A DNA stretch of 64,000 bases, taken from assembly GCF_014656295.1 (NCBI RefSeq), contig NZ_BNCD01000003.1, forward strand, positions 248,001-312,000, written 5' to 3'. Positions 17,037 to 27,391 of the stretch are shown piece after piece; positions within the stretch are counted from its first letter, which is position 1; each line of letters starts with the position of its first letter. The notes under the pieces are model-generated. The model worked only from the letters and a program-made list of their open reading frames with translations. It was not told where the DNA came from and did no database searches. Source of the stretch: Streptomyces sulfonofaciens (GTDB taxonomy: Bacteria; Actinomycetota; Actinomycetes; Streptomycetales; Streptomycetaceae). Position numbers and translations under genes: made by a program.

Positions 17037-17476
17037 CGCGGCGTCCCGGACGCCGGTCGCGGCAGCGGCGGGGCGCCGTGCGCCGGCTGCTGGGCGTGCT
17101 CCGCGATGCGCTCGTGGTGCCTGATCACCTCGGCGATGATGAAGTTCAGCAGCTTCTCGGCGAAGGCCGGGTCCAGCTTCGCGTTCTCGGCGAGGCTGCG
17201 CAGCCGGGTGATCTGCTGCGCCTCGCGGGACGGGTCGGCGGGCGGCAGCCGGTGCTCGGCCTTGAGGTGGCCGACCTGCTGGGTGCACTTGAAGCGTTCG
17301 GCGAGCATATGGACGACGGCGGCGTCGATGTTGTCGATGCTGTCGCGCAGCCTGGCCAGCTCTGCGCGGATCGCGGGGTCGACGGCGGGCAGGGCGGCGC
17401 GCTGGCCGGGCTCCGCCGTGCGGCCGGGAGCGGGCGCGTGGATCGGCTCGGCCTCGTTGGCGTTGCTGGTCGTCAT
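17033..17476 (-). CDS. Chorismate mutase, AroQ type
   Basis: A 147-residue chorismate mutase, converting chorismate to prephenate for phenylalanine and tyrosine synthesis. The all-helical AroQ fold is visible from ELARLRDSIDNIDAAVVHML through ERFKCTQQVGHLKAEHRLPPADPSREAQQITRL to LNFIIAEVIRHHERI. Active-site positions typical of the family are present (first-helix R, K in VGHLK, E/Q of the last helix). There is no secretion signal and no fused prephenate dehydratase. The first 32 residues are a flexible Pro/Ala-rich extension. The 5' gap to the next gene (17477-17787) holds no further gene. Confidence 0.9.
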   Translation of the reverse strand: MTTSNANEAEPIHAPAPGRTAEPGQRAALPAVDPAIRAELARLRDSIDNIDAAVVHMLAERFKCTQQVGHLKAEHRLPPADPSREAQQITRLRSLAENAKLDPAFAEKLLNFIIAEVIRHHERIAEHAQQPAHGAPPLPRPASGTPR

Positions 17477-17787
17477 GGGTGTTCAGCCTAGTCCGTGGAC
17501 GTGAACGGGCGGGAGGAGCGCGGGAGGGTTCCCCCGTCCGTGGCAGGGCCGCGTCCGGTGGGCGGGGCTGGGCGTCCGGTGGACGGTGCGCCGGGCGGCG
17601 CGGACGGCGTGAGGTCGGGGCCCGGCGCGTCTACAGTGGAAGGCGGTGCCGCGGCACGGCGCTCCGGTGCGGCGTTCGCCCGCCCCGGGCGGCCGTGGCG
17701 GGCTCGGGCACTCCCGGTGGGCTCTGCGGCCGGCGGCCGGTCAGGGCGGCAGGGTGCGGTGACCGTGGCCTCTGAAGGGGGTTGCGC

Positions 17788-18675
17788 GTGGCGAACGACG
17801 GACCTGTGGAGCACGGCTTCCCGCACCTGGACACGGTGCGTGCGGCGCTCACGGCGCTGTACAGGCGGCTGACCTACGACACCGTGCACTCCTTCGAGAC
17901 GAGTGTGGTCCCCGCGGACGTGGCCTTCTGCGACCAGGACGACCTCCACCTGGGTGTGCAGCGGGTGGCCCGGGAGATGGTGCGGCACTACCGGCTGCCG
18001 GACGCCCGGATCATCGTCAGCTTCCGTGAGATGACCCATGCCGCCAACGTGGAGCTGGCGGCGGGGCCCGAGTACTTCATCGAGCTCAACGACCGGTTCC
18101 GTACGCACCGCAACGACATCGGCGCCGCGCTGGCCCACGAGGTCATGCACGTGTACCTGCACCGTCTCGACCTGTCCTTCGCCGGCACCCGGGACAACGA
18201 GATCCTCACCGACACCGCGGCCGCCTACCTGGGCGCGGGCTGGCTGCTGCTCGACGCGTTCCGCGAGGACGGCGTCTCGTCGCAGAAGCTCGGCTACCTC
18301 ACCCCGGAGGAGTTCGGGTACGTCCTGGCCAAGCGTGCTCTCGCCTTCCACGAGGACCCCTCCGTCTGGTTCACCAGCCCGCAGGCCTACACGTCGTACA
18401 CCAAGGGCATGGAGATGGCACGGCAGGACGAGCGGCAACCGCCGCTGACGGCGGCCGGCTGGGCGGGCCGCCGCCGGTACGCCAAGGACCGGCGCTACGC
18501 CCAGGAGCACGGCGTGCCCCACCCGCAGGGCGGCCCCTACGCCTTCGACGTCCGGGGCAGCCTGCGGGTGTCCTTCGACTGCCCCACCTGCCGGCAGCGG
18601 ATCAGGGTGCCGGTGCGCGGCCGCGTCCGGGCACGCTGCGGGCTGTGCCGCACGGTCCTGGAGTGCGACACCTGA
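17788..18675 (+). CDS. HExxH metalloprotein with C-terminal zinc ribbon, function unknown
   Basis: I do not recognise this 295-residue protein. It has a gluzincin-like site: HEVMH at 117-121 in ALAHEVMHVYLHRLDL and a downstream NEILTDTAAAYLG (137-149) where E138 or D142 could be the third ligand. Residues about 263-293 form a treble CxxC ribbon: FDCPTCRQRIRVPV, then RARCGLCRTVLEC. The middle has several aromatic-rich helices. No signal peptide or membrane segment is visible, so it is likely cytoplasmic. The GTG start was chosen over a TTG two codons upstream because GAAGGGG ends 7 bases before it. A terminator directly follows. Protease activity is only inferred from the motif. Confidence 0.75.
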   Translation: MANDGPVEHGFPHLDTVRAALTALYRRLTYDTVHSFETSVVPADVAFCDQDDLHLGVQRVAREMVRHYRLPDARIIVSFREMTHAANVELAAGPEYFIELNDRFRTHRNDIGAALAHEVMHVYLHRLDLSFAGTRDNEILTDTAAAYLGAGWLLLDAFREDGVSSQKLGYLTPEEFGYVLAKRALAFHEDPSVWFTSPQAYTSYTKGMEMARQDERQPPLTAAGWAGRRRYAKDRRYAQEHGVPHPQGGPYAFDVRGSLRVSFDCPTCRQRIRVPVRGRVRARCGLCRTVLECDT

Positions 18676-18676
18676 T

Positions 18677-18704
18677 CCCCGGCCCCGGGCAGGCCCGGGC
18701 GGGG
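18677..18704 (+). terminator. Terminator candidate after the HExxH protein gene
   Basis: A GC-rich interrupted stem (5 bp outer, 6 bp inner, small bulge) begins 2 bases after the stop and separates this gene from the following leader reading frame. Confidence 0.5.
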
Positions 18705-18812
18705 TGCGGGAGCGGCACCCCGGACGGGCCCGTCAGGCGGCGGCCCCGGGCGGAGGGTCCCTTCCGTACGAGGCGCCGGGGGGCCGGGGCTCCCGCCGGG
18801 GAGGCGGACATT

Positions 18813-18818
18813 TACGAT
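18813..18818 (+). promoter_or_regulatory. -10 hexamer for a leaderless leader-peptide transcript
   Basis: TACGAT ends 7 bases before the ATG of the short cysteine reading frame, so transcription would begin at or beside the ATG. No convincing -35 is visible. Confidence 0.45.
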
Positions 18819-18825
18819 GGGGAAC

Positions 18826-18909
18826 ATGTGTGCACCCGCCCGCCATCTCTGCCTCGCGCTGTTCGCGAGCTCGGCGTGGTGCGTCGACGACGGCCTCTGT
18901 AGCCGCTGA
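18826..18909 (+). CDS. Putative cysteine-containing leader peptide upstream of YeeE/YedE transporter
   Basis: A 27-codon frame encodes a peptide with four cysteines (positions 2, 9, 19, 25), containing ARHLCLALFASSAWCVDD and ending LCSR before TGA. Short frames of this form, with RHL near the start and late cysteines, are known in actinobacteria ahead of sulfur-assimilation genes, where ribosome progress over cysteine codons controls downstream expression. An in-frame ATG three codons upstream (18817) is possible, but the -10 hexamer at 18813-18818 favours a leaderless start at 18826. The transporter begins 161 bases after the stop. Function is inferred from position and composition. Confidence 0.65.
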   Translation: MCAPARHLCLALFASSAWCVDDGLCSR

Positions 18910-19070
18910 CCACGCGGTACGGGCCGCCCCGCCCGCCGCACCGAGCCGGTTGCCGGGCCCCGCACGGGCCGGACGGCCGCCGCCGCTCCCCGCCACTTCC
19001 TGGCACGCTTCCCGTCCGGGCCACCGCCGTCCCGTACGCGTCTTTGCCCCTGCACGCCCTGGAGTCCCTC

Positions 19071-20360
19071 ATGACCACCACCTCCCCGGCCGCCACGGGA
19101 CCGCGGCGGGTGTCCACCGCCCTGCTCTCACCGGCCCCCACCAGCGCCCCCGCCCCCGAGGCGCCCCGGGCACCCGCGGTCCGGCGGGTCCCGCTGCTGG
19201 TCGCCGCGCTGATCGCGGTGGGGCTGAGCACGTACGTGTTCGCCGCGCACGGCGCGAAGCCGGGTGTCCTGCTGCTGCTCGGCCTCGGCCTCGGCTTCGC
19301 CCTCTTCCACTCCAGATTCGGCTTCACCTCCGCCTGGCGACAGCTCGTCGCGGTGGGCAACGGCACCGGGCTGCGCGCCCACGCGCTGCTGCTCGGTACG
19401 ACCGCGACCCTCTTCGCCCTGCTCATCGGCACCGGCACCGGGCTCTTCGGGTCGGTGCCCGCCCCGTCCGGTGGGCCGCTGGGCGTGGCGCTGCTGGTCG
19501 GCTCGTTCCTCTTCGCCGTCGGGATGCAGCTCGGCGGCGCCTGCGCCTCGGGCACGCTCTTCGCGGTGGGCTCGGGGCAGTCGTCGATCGTGCTGACGCT
19601 CGGCGGCTTCATCGCCGGCTCGACGCTGGCGGCCTGGCAGTTCGGTGTCTGGCACGACTGGCCCGCCTTCGGCCCCTACGTCCTGTCCGACCACATCGGC
19701 TGGTTCGGCTCCTGGGCCGTGACGATCGCGGCGCTCCTGGTGATCGTGGCGGTCTCCCGGGTCGTCCAGCACCGTCGCACTCCCCCGCCGGCCGGTGCCG
19801 TCCCGACGGCCCGGGGCGCGGCCGCACGGATCGTCCGCGGTTCCTGGCCGCTGGCCGTGGGCGCCGTCGTCCTTGCGGCGCTGGGCGCGGGCGTGCTGCT
19901 GGTGTCGGGCGGCGCATGGGGGGTGACCAGCGCCTTCGCCCTGTGGGGCAGCAGGGTCGTGGCGGCACTCGGCGGGCACCCCGAAACCTGGGCCTTCTGG
20001 CGGCAGCCCGGCAACTCGACGATGCTGTCCTCCCCCGTGCTCGCCGACAAGAACAGCCTGACCGACATCGGGATCATGGTGGGTGCCGCGGTGGCCGCCG
20101 CGCTCGGCGGCGCGTGGGCCCTGCACCGCGGCATCCCCTGGCGCACTGCCGTCGCCGCCGTGCTCGGCGGGATCCTGATGGGCGTCGGCGCCCGGTTGGC
20201 GGGCGGCTGCAACATCGGCGCCTACCTCGCGGGCATCGCCTCCGGCAGCCTGCACGGCTGGGTGTGGGGTGCCTGCGCCCTGGCCGGCACCTGGGCGGGC
20301 CTGAAGGTGCGGCCGGTGTTCGGGCTGGCCAACCCCAGGCCGGGCGACGGGATCTGCTGA
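19071..20360 (+). CDS. YeeE/YedE family membrane transporter (sulfur compound uptake)
   Basis: A 429-residue membrane protein with two repeats of the YeeE/YedE (DUF395) unit. Each half carries the family's Gly-Cys signature: GMQLGGACASGTLFAVGSG and GVGARLAGGCNIGAYLAG. About ten hydrophobic segments are visible. The characterised relative TsuA imports thiosulfate using the conserved cysteines, and others are tied to selenium or sulfur metabolism, so a sulfur-compound uptake role is likely. A GGAG site lies 6 bases before the ATG; the first 40 residues are Pro/Ala-rich. The cysteine leader frame upstream suggests control by cysteine supply. Two hairpins follow the stop. Confidence 0.85.
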   Translation: MTTTSPAATGPRRVSTALLSPAPTSAPAPEAPRAPAVRRVPLLVAALIAVGLSTYVFAAHGAKPGVLLLLGLGLGFALFHSRFGFTSAWRQLVAVGNGTGLRAHALLLGTTATLFALLIGTGTGLFGSVPAPSGGPLGVALLVGSFLFAVGMQLGGACASGTLFAVGSGQSSIVLTLGGFIAGSTLAAWQFGVWHDWPAFGPYVLSDHIGWFGSWAVTIAALLVIVAVSRVVQHRRTPPPAGAVPTARGAAARIVRGSWPLAVGAVVLAALGAGVLLVSGGAWGVTSAFALWGSRVVAALGGHPETWAFWRQPGNSTMLSSPVLADKNSLTDIGIMVGAAVAAALGGAWALHRGIPWRTAVAAVLGGILMGVGARLAGGCNIGAYLAGIASGSLHGWVWGACALAGTWAGLKVRPVFGLANPRPGDGIC

Positions 20361-20482
20361 CCGGGGCCCGTCCAACCGCGCGGCCGCCGACCGGAACGCG
20401 CCACGGCGCCTGCGAAGGTCCAGGTCGGGGACATACAGGCGCCGCGCTCAGTTCCGTACGCCGTTGTACGGGACGTTGTGGT

Positions 20483-20519
20483 GAGCGCCGCTCGGCGCTC
20501 GGTGCGCCCCGAGGGGCGC
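20483..20519. terminator. Tandem hairpins between yeeE-like gene and gltD
   Basis: Two adjacent stems, 20483-20489/20494-20500 and 20504-20510/20513-20519, each 7 perfect pairs, lie in the 377-bp gap between convergent genes. The rest of the gap shows no gene. Confidence 0.6.
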
Positions 20520-20737
20520 GGGGACCCACGAGCGGCCACGGCACACCGTCGCGTCACCACCGGCCGGGAGGGACGGCTGCCGCCTCGGAACCGGTTGTCA
20601 CCGCGGAGGCGGTCGCCACCCCGTCCGTGCCGGCGGCCGGTGGTGGGCCGCTCGGGCCCGTACGGCGGGGCCGCACATCGCGCCGGCCCCGCGCCGCCGC
20701 CGGCGGCGCGGGTGTCCGGGGGCCGGGTCCGGAGCCG

Positions 20738-22198
20738 TCAGACCACCAGCGAGCGGTCGGTCGGGCGGATCGGGGACGGCAGCTCGCTGGCACCGGTGAG
20801 GTAGCGGTCGACGCCGCGGGCGGCCGAGCGGCCCTCCGCGATGGCCCAGACGATGAGCGACTGGCCGCGGCCCGCGTCGCCCGCGACGAAGACCCCGGGC
20901 ACGTTCGTCTGGAAGTCCGCGTCACGGGCGATGTTGCCGCGCGCGTCCAGCTCCAGCCCGAACTGGCCGACCAGCCCGTTGTCCTGGTCGGTGCCGGTGA
21001 AGCCCATCGCGAGCGTCACAAGCTGCGCCGGGATCCGCCGCTCGGTGCCGGGCTTCGGGGTGACCTTGCCGTCGACGAACTCGACCTCCGTGAGGTGCAG
21101 CCACTGCACGTTGCCGTCCTCGTCGCCCTCGAAGTGGGTCGTCGACGCGGCGTAGATGCGCTCGCCGCCCTCCTCGTGCGCGGTGGTCACCTTGTAGAGC
21201 ATGGGGAACGTCGGCCAGGGCTGGGCGGCGCTGCGCTCCTCACCGGGGCGCGGCATGATCTCCAACTGCGTGACGGAGGCCGCGCCCTGCCGGTGCGCGG
21301 TGCCCACGCAGTCGGCACCGGTGTCGCCGCCGCCGATGACGACGACGTGCTTGCCCTCGGCGCTGATGGGCGAGGTCACGTAGTCGCCCTCCTGCACCTT
21401 GTTGGAGAGCGGCAGGTACTCCATCGCCTGGTGGATGCCGTTCAGCTCACGGCCCGGCACCGGCAGGTCCCGGGCGGTGGTGGCGCCCGCGGCGATCACC
21501 ACGGCGTCGTAGCGTCCGCGCAGCCGCGCCGCGTCGAGGTCGCGGCCGACCTCCACACCGGTGCGGAACTTGGTGCCCTCCGCCCGCATCTGCTCGATGC
21601 GGCGGTTGATGTGCCGCTTCTCCATCTTGAACTCGGGGATGCCGTACCGGAGCAGACCGCCGATGCGGTCGGCGCGCTCGTAGACGGCGACGGTGTGGCC
21701 GGCGCGGGTGAGCTGCTGGGCGGCGGCGAGCCCCGCGGGGCCCGAGCCGATCACGGCGACGGTCTTGCCGGACAGGCGCTCCGGGGCCTGCGGCGCGACT
21801 GTGCCGTCCTCCCACGCCTTGTCGATGATGGAGACCTCGACGTTCTTGATGGTGACCGGCGCCTGGTTGATGCCGAGCACGCAGGCCGACTCGCAGGGCG
21901 CCGGGCAGAGCCGGCCGGTGAACTCGGGGAAGTTGTTCGTGGCGTGCAGCCGCTCGGAGGCCGCCGTCCAGTCCTCCCGGTAGGCGTAGTCGTTCCACTC
22001 GGGGATCAGGTTCCCCAGCGGACAGCCGTTGTGGCAGAACGGGATGCCGCAGTCCATGCAGCGGCTGGCCTGGGTGCTGACGATCGGCAGCAGGGAGCCG
22101 GGGACGTAGACCTCGTTCCAGTCCCGGACCCGCTCCTCGACGGGGCGGGTCCTGGCGACCTCGCGGCCGTGGTTCAAAAAGCCCTTGGGATCAGCCAT
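20738..22198 (-). CDS. gltD: Glutamate synthase (NADPH) small subunit
   Basis: A 486-residue GOGAT beta subunit, which passes electrons from NADPH through FAD to the large subunit. An N-terminal cysteine-rich domain ([19 protein letters not shown] and [13 protein letters not shown]) is typical of the fold coordinating 4Fe-4S clusters. The FAD Rossmann motif is [17 protein letters not shown] and the NADPH motif [15 protein letters not shown]; the C-terminal FAD site is [19 protein letters not shown]. Its ATG overlaps the end of gltB by 8 bases, ensuring coupled translation of the two subunits. Confidence 0.97.
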   Translation of the reverse strand: MADPKGFLNHGREVARTRPVEERVRDWNEVYVPGSLLPIVSTQASRCMDCGIPFCHNGCPLGNLIPEWNDYAYREDWTAASERLHATNNFPEFTGRLCPAPCESACVLGINQAPVTIKNVEVSIIDKAWEDGTVAPQAPERLSGKTVAVIGSGPAGLAAAQQLTRAGHTVAVYERADRIGGLLRYGIPEFKMEKRHINRRIEQMRAEGTKFRTGVEVGRDLDAARLRGRYDAVVIAAGATTARDLPVPGRELNGIHQAMEYLPLSNKVQEGDYVTSPISAEGKHVVVIGGGDTGADCVGTAHRQGAASVTQLEIMPRPGEERSAAQPWPTFPMLYKVTTAHEEGGERIYAASTTHFEGDEDGNVQWLHLTEVEFVDGKVTPKPGTERRIPAQLVTLAMGFTGTDQDNGLVGQFGLELDARGNIARDADFQTNVPGVFVAGDAGRGQSLIVWAIAEGRSAARGVDRYLTGASELPSPIRPTDRSLVV

Positions 22199-25100
22199 TG
22201 GTCGCCGCCTCCATCATCTTCTCGGTGATCTCGGTCTCGGAGAGACCGGCCCGCTCGGCGGCGTCCTTGGCGGCGAGCACTGCCTGGTAGGTACTGGGAA
22301 TGATCTTGCTGAAGCGCTGGACGGCGGTGTCCCACTCGGCCAGCAGCTTCTCCGCGACCGTGGAGCCCGTCTCGTCCCTGTGCCGGCGCACGGCCTCGTG
22401 CAGCCACTGCCTGTCGGTGTCGTCGAGCGCCCCGACCGAGGCCAGGTTGCCGGAGTTGACGTTGTCCGGGTCGAGGTCGATGACGTAGGCGATGCCGCCG
22501 GACATACCGGCCGCGAAGTTGCGGCCCGTCGGGCCGAGGACGACCGCACGGCCGCCGGTCATGTACTCGCAGCCGTGGTCGCCGACGCCCTCGGTGACGA
22601 CGGTCGCACCGGAGTTGCGCACGCAGCACCGCTCGCCGGTGCGGCCGCGCAGGAACAGCTCGCCGCCGGTGGCCCCGTAGGCGATCGTGTTGCCGGCGAT
22701 GGTCGAGTACTCGGCGAGGTGGTCGGCACCGCGGTCCGGCCGGACGATGACCCGGCCGCCGGACAGGCCCTTGCCGACGTAGTCGTTGGCGTCGCCCTCC
22801 AGGCGCAGTGTCACGCCGCGCGGCAGGAACGCGCCGAAGGACTGGCCCGCGGAGCCGGTGAAGGTGATGTCGATGGTGTCGTCGGGCAGGCCCGCACCAC
22901 CGAACTTCTTGGTCACCTCGTGGCCGAGCATGGTGCCGACGGTGCGGTTGATGTTGCGGATGGGCACCTGGGCACGGACCGGCTGGGCCTCGGTGGCCGA
23001 CTGCGCGGCGAGGGCGTCGGCGGCCAGCCTGATCAGCTCGTTGTCGAGCGCCTTCTGCAGGCCGTGGTCCTGCGCGACCGCCTGGTGGCGCACCGCGCCG
23101 TCCGGCAGGTCGGGCACGTGCAGCAGCGGCTCCAGGTCGAGGCCCTGTGCCTTCCAGTGGTCGACGGCGCGGCCGACGTCCAGCACCTCGGCGTGGCCGA
23201 CGGCCTCCTCGATGGAGCGGAAGCCCAGTTCGGCCAGCAGCTCGCGGACCTCCTCGGCGATGAACTGGAAGAAGTTCACGATGAACTCGGGCTTGCCCGC
23301 GAACCGCTCGCGCAGCACCGGGTTCTGGGTCGCGATGCCGACCGGGCAGGTGTCCAGGTGGCAGACCCGCATCATGATGCAGCCGGAGACGACCAGCGGC
23401 GCGGTGGCGAATCCGAACTCCTCGGCACCGAGCAGTGCGGCGACGACCACGTCGCGGCCGGTCTTGAGCTGGCCGTCGGTCTGCACCACGATGCGGTCCC
23501 GCAGGCCGTTCAGCAGCAGCGTCTGCTGGGTCTCGGCGAGGCCGAGCTCCCAGGGGCCGCCCGCGTGCTTGAGGGAGGTGAGCGGTGAGGCACCGGTTCC
23601 GCCGTCGTGGCCGGAGATCAGCACCACGTCCGCGTGCGCCTTGGACACGCCCGCCGCGACCGTGCCCACGCCGACCTCGGAGACCAGCTTGACGTGGATC
23701 CTGGCCGCCGGGTTGGCGTTCTTCAGGTCGTGGATCAGTTGGGCCAGGTCCTCGATGGAGTAGATGTCGTGGTGCGGCGGCGGAGAGATCAGGCCGACGC
23801 CGGGCGTGGAGTGCCGGGTCCTGGCCACCCACGGGTAGACCTTGTGCCCGGGCAACTGCCCGCCCTCGCCCGGCTTGGCGCCCTGCGCCATCTTGATCTG
23901 GATGTCGTCGGAGTTGACCAGGTACTCGCTGGTCACGCCGAACCGGCCGGAGGCCACCTGCTTGATCGACGAGCGGCGCGCCGGGTCGTACAGCCGGTCG
24001 GGGTCCTCGCCGCCCTCGCCGGTGTTGGACTTGCCGCCCAACTGGTTCATGGCGATGGCGAGCGTCTCGTGCGCCTCCTTGGAGATGGAGCCGTACGACA
24101 TGGCACCGGTGGAGAACCGCTTGACGATCTCGGACGCGGGCTCCACCTCCTCGATCGGGATCGGGGAACGCCCGGACGAGCCCGTCTTGAATCCGAACAG
24201 GCCGCGCAGCGTCATCAGCCGCTCGGACTGCTCGTTCACGCGTCCCGTGTACTTCTTGAAGATGTCGTAGCGCCGGGAACGGGTGGAGTGCTGGAGCCGG
24301 AAGACCGTCTCCGGGTCGAAGAGGTGCGGCTCGCCCTCGCGGCGCCACTGGTACTCGCCGCCGATCTCCAGTGCGCGGTGCGCCGGGGCGATGCCGGAGG
24401 CGGGGTAGGCCTTGGCGTGCCGGGCGGCGACCTCCGCGGCGACGACGTCGATGCCGACACCGTTGATCTTCGTCGCGGTGCCGTCGAAGTACTTGGCGAC
24501 GAACTGCTCGTCGAGACCGACGGCCTCGAAGACCTGCGCGCCCCGGTAGGAGGCGACGGTGGAGATGCCCATCTTGGACATCACCTTCAGCACGCCCTTG
24601 CCGAGCGCGTGGATCAGGTTGCGGATGGCCGTCTCCACCTCGATACCGGGCAGGAACGTGCCCGCGCGCACCAGGTCCTCGACGGACTCCATCGCAAGGT
24701 ACGGGTTGACGGCGGCGGCGCCGTAGCCGATGAGCAGCGCGACGTGGTGCACCTCGCGCACGTCGCCCGCCTCCACCAGCAGGCCGACGTGGGTGCGCTG
24801 CCGGGTGCGGATGAGGTGGTGGTGGACGGCGGCGGTGAGCAGCAGCGACGGGATCGGGGCGTGCTCGGCGTCGGAGTGCCGGTCGGAGAGCACGATCAGG
24901 CGGGCGCCGGCCTCGATGGCGGCGTCGGCCTCTGCGCAGATCCCGTCGATCCTGTCCGCCAGCGCCTCGCCCCCGCCGCTCACGCGGTACAGGCCGGAGA
25001 GGGTCACGGCCTTCATACCGGGCATGTCGCCGTCGGCGTTGATGTGGATCAGCTTGGCCAGCTCGTCGTTGTCGATCACCGGGAACGGCAGGGTGACGCT

Positions 25101-26867
25101 GCGGCAGGACGCGGCGGTCGGCTCCAGCAGGTTGCCCTGCGGGCCGAGCGAGGAGCGCAGGGAGGTGACGAGCTCTTCCCGGATGGCGTCCAGCGGCGGG
25201 TTGGTGACCTGTGCGAAAAGCTGGGTGAAGTAGTCGAAGAGCAGCCGCGGACGGCTGGACAGCGCGGCGATGGGGGTGTCGGTGCCCATCGAGCCGATCG
25301 GCTCCGCGCCCGACTTCGCCATCGGCGCGAGCAGGATCCGCAGCTCCTCCTCGGTGTAGCCGAAGGTCTGCTGGCGGCGGGTGACGGAGGCGTGCGTGTG
25401 CACGATGTGCTCGCGCTCGGGGAGGTCCTCCAGCTCGATCTCGCCGGCTTCCAGCCACTCCGCGTAGGGGTGCTCCGCGGCGAGTTCCGCCTTGATCTCG
25501 TCGTCCTCGATGATGCGGTGCTCCGCGGTGTCGACGAGGAACATCCGGCCGGGCTGGAGGCGGCCCTTGCGGACCACCTTGGCGGGGTCGATGTCGAGCA
25601 CGCCGACCTCGGACCCCAGCACGACCAGGCCGTCGTCGGTGACCCAGTAGCGTCCCGGGCGCAGGCCGTTGCGGTCCAGCACCGCGCCGACCTGGGTGCC
25701 GTCGGTGAAGGAGACGCAGGCCGGGCCGTCCCAGGGCTCCATCAGGGTGGAGTGGTACTGGTAGAAGGCCCGCCGGTCCTCGTCCATGGAGGGGTGGTTC
25801 TCCCAGGCCTCCGGGATCATCATCAGCACGGCGTGCGGCAGCGGGCGGCCGCCGAGGTGGAGCAGTTCGAGGACCTCGTCGAAGGTGGCGGAGTCGGAGG
25901 CACCGGGGGTGCACACGGGGAAGATGCGGTCGAGTTCACCGTCCCCGAAGAGGTCGGAGGCGAGCTGCGACTCGCGGGCCCGCATCCAGTTGCGGTTGCC
26001 CATGACCGTGTTGATCTCGCCGTTGTGCGCCACGAAGCGGTACGGGTGGGCGAGCGGCCAGCTCGGGAAGGTGTTCGTGGAGAACCGCGAGTGCACCAGC
26101 GCGATCGCGGACGCGAAGCGGCGGTCCGACAGGTCCGGAAAGAAGGGCTCCAACTGCCCGGTGGTGAGCATGCCCTTGTAGACGATCGTGCGCGCGGACA
26201 GCGAGGGGAAGTAGACGCCGGCCTCGCGCTCGGCGCGCTTGCGCAGCACGAACGCCTTGCGGTCAAGGTCGATGCCGCGGGCGGAACCGGCCTCGTCGGT
26301 GACGAAGAGCTGGCGGAAGGCGGGCATGGTGGAGCGGGCCGTGGCGCCGAGCATGTCGGGGGCGACCGGCACGTCGCGCCAGCCCAGCACCGTCAGGCCC
26401 TCGTCGGCGGCGAGGGTCTCGACGTGGGCGACGGCCTTGGCGGCCGCGTCCGCGGTGGCCCCGCCGGCCGCGGCGCCGACGGCGCCCGCGGCACCCGGGG
26501 CGTGCACGCCCGCGACGGGCAGGAAGGCGATGCCGACGGCGTAGGCGCCCGCCTCGGGCAGCGCGAAGTCGGCGACCTCGCGCAGGAACGCGTCGGGGAC
26601 CTGCGACAGGATGCCCGCACCGTCACCGGTGTCGGGCTCCGAGCCGGTGGCACCGCGGTGCTCCAGGTTCCGCAGTACGGTCAGCGCCTGCTCGACCAGC
26701 GCATGGCTCGCCTCACCGGTGAGGGTGGCCACGAAGCCGACGCCGCAGGCGTCGTGCTCGTTGCGCGGGTCGTACATGCCCTGCGCGGCAGGGCGGGCGT
26801 CCATGTACCCCCAGCGGGAGGGCTCGTGGGGCGCGGAATGCTGGGACGGCTGGCGCGGTGTACGCAT
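22191..26867 (-). CDS. gltB: Glutamate synthase large subunit
   Basis: A 1558-residue GOGAT alpha subunit making two glutamates from glutamine and 2-oxoglutarate. The N-terminal nucleophile cysteine is C41 in EHDACGVGF, so residues 1-40 would be a cleaved propeptide. Next come the glutaminase domain ([14 protein letters not shown]), the central domain, the FMN domain ([49 protein letters not shown]) with 3Fe-4S cysteines in [13 protein letters not shown], and the C-terminal beta-helix ([22 protein letters not shown]). The ATG has GGGAGAG 3 bases upstream. The leader 26868-27391 is AT-rich and holds no other gene. Confidence 0.97.
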   Translation of the reverse strand: MRTPRQPSQHSAPHEPSRWGYMDARPAAQGMYDPRNEHDACGVGFVATLTGEASHALVEQALTVLRNLEHRGATGSEPDTGDGAGILSQVPDAFLREVADFALPEAGAYAVGIAFLPVAGVHAPGAAGAVGAAAGGATADAAAKAVAHVETLAADEGLTVLGWRDVPVAPDMLGATARSTMPAFRQLFVTDEAGSARGIDLDRKAFVLRKRAEREAGVYFPSLSARTIVYKGMLTTGQLEPFFPDLSDRRFASAIALVHSRFSTNTFPSWPLAHPYRFVAHNGEINTVMGNRNWMRARESQLASDLFGDGELDRIFPVCTPGASDSATFDEVLELLHLGGRPLPHAVLMMIPEAWENHPSMDEDRRAFYQYHSTLMEPWDGPACVSFTDGTQVGAVLDRNGLRPGRYWVTDDGLVVLGSEVGVLDIDPAKVVRKGRLQPGRMFLVDTAEHRIIEDDEIKAELAAEHPYAEWLEAGEIELEDLPEREHIVHTHASVTRRQQTFGYTEEELRILLAPMAKSGAEPIGSMGTDTPIAALSSRPRLLFDYFTQLFAQVTNPPLDAIREELVTSLRSSLGPQGNLLEPTAASCRSVTLPFPVIDNDELAKLIHINADGDMPGMKAVTLSGLYRVSGGGEALADRIDGICAEADAAIEAGARLIVLSDRHSDAEHAPIPSLLLTAAVHHHLIRTRQRTHVGLLVEAGDVREVHHVALLIGYGAAAVNPYLAMESVEDLVRAGTFLPGIEVETAIRNLIHALGKGVLKVMSKMGISTVASYRGAQVFEAVGLDEQFVAKYFDGTATKINGVGIDVVAAEVAARHAKAYPASGIAPAHRALEIGGEYQWRREGEPHLFDPETVFRLQHSTRSRRYDIFKKYTGRVNEQSERLMTLRGLFGFKTGSSGRSPIPIEEVEPASEIVKRFSTGAMSYGSISKEAHETLAIAMNQLGGKSNTGEGGEDPDRLYDPARRSSIKQVASGRFGVTSEYLVNSDDIQIKMAQGAKPGEGGQLPGHKVYPWVARTRHSTPGVGLISPPPHHDIYSIEDLAQLIHDLKNANPAARIHVKLVSEVGVGTVAAGVSKAHADVVLISGHDGGTGASPLTSLKHAGGPWELGLAETQQTLLLNGLRDRIVVQTDGQLKTGRDVVVAALLGAEEFGFATAPLVVSGCIMMRVCHLDTCPVGIATQNPVLRERFAGKPEFIVNFFQFIAEEVRELLAELGFRSIEEAVGHAEVLDVGRAVDHWKAQGLDLEPLLHVPDLPDGAVRHQAVAQDHGLQKALDNELIRLAADALAAQSATEAQPVRAQVPIRNINRTVGTMLGHEVTKKFGGAGLPDDTIDITFTGSAGQSFGAFLPRGVTLRLEGDANDYVGKGLSGGRVIVRPDRGADHLAEYSTIAGNTIAYGATGGELFLRGRTGERCCVRNSGATVVTEGVGDHGCEYMTGGRAVVLGPTGRNFAAGMSGGIAYVIDLDPDNVNSGNLASVGALDDTDRQWLHEAVRRHRDETGSTVAEKLLAEWDTAVQRFSKIIPSTYQAVLAAKDAAERAGLSETEITEKMMEAATNG

Positions 26868-26952
26868 CGGCTCTCCCGTCGTCGTCGTGGCTATGAGCAC
26901 CTCCCAGACCGGGTCCGGGGTGCGGATGCCGAGGGACGACTTTGGCCCTCCG

Positions 26953-26982
26953 CGAAATTTCGTGCAGGTTACATGATGAAAC
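26953..26982 (-). promoter_or_regulatory. gltB upstream region: palindrome and GlnR-like half site
   Basis: CGAAATTTCG (26953-26962) is a perfect palindrome about 86 bases before gltB. Next to it is GTTAC-N5-GAAAC (26968-26982), one base shorter in spacing than the GlnR a-site as I know it, so GlnR binding is doubtful. The gap 26868-27391 also has a 6-bp stem at 27355-27368 and imperfect direct repeats around 27190-27228. Confidence 0.3.
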
Positions 26983-27391
26983 GCTTCTCGAAAAACGGAT
27001 GTCGCGTTCCAACATGCGGACATCACCGATGAGCGGCGGGCGCCGATCGAGGCGACATGAAGGGTGTCCGCACACAGCCCTGCGGCAGGTGCACGGACTC
27101 CGTGCCGACCGCCCTATCGAGGCAGACGCCGACACCGCGGACGGATACCCGCTGGTATGTACAGGACGGACACGTTGGTGACTGACAGACCTTGTTCGGT
27201 ACGGCAGACTTGTCGAGACTTGGTACGGACCTACAGGGGCAGATCGTTGCCCGTCGGTCCGCTGAACGGCGAGCTTCGTTGCCCGCCCAGTGCTAAACGC
27301 TCATGCCCAGGGGTCGGCGCATTGAAACCGCCTGGTAACAGGGACTTGCGCAGTCATCCACATGGATGCACAGGGAAACCAGCCCAGCCTA

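Noticed and set aside
26968..26982. GlnR box upstream of gltB
   Set aside because: Only one GTTAC...GAAAC pair is seen and the spacer is 5 rather than 6 bases, with no second site; kept only as a low-confidence note.
23607..27032. A 1141-codon open frame opposite gltB
   Set aside because: Antisense shadow of GOGAT with repetitive composition and no recognisable motif.
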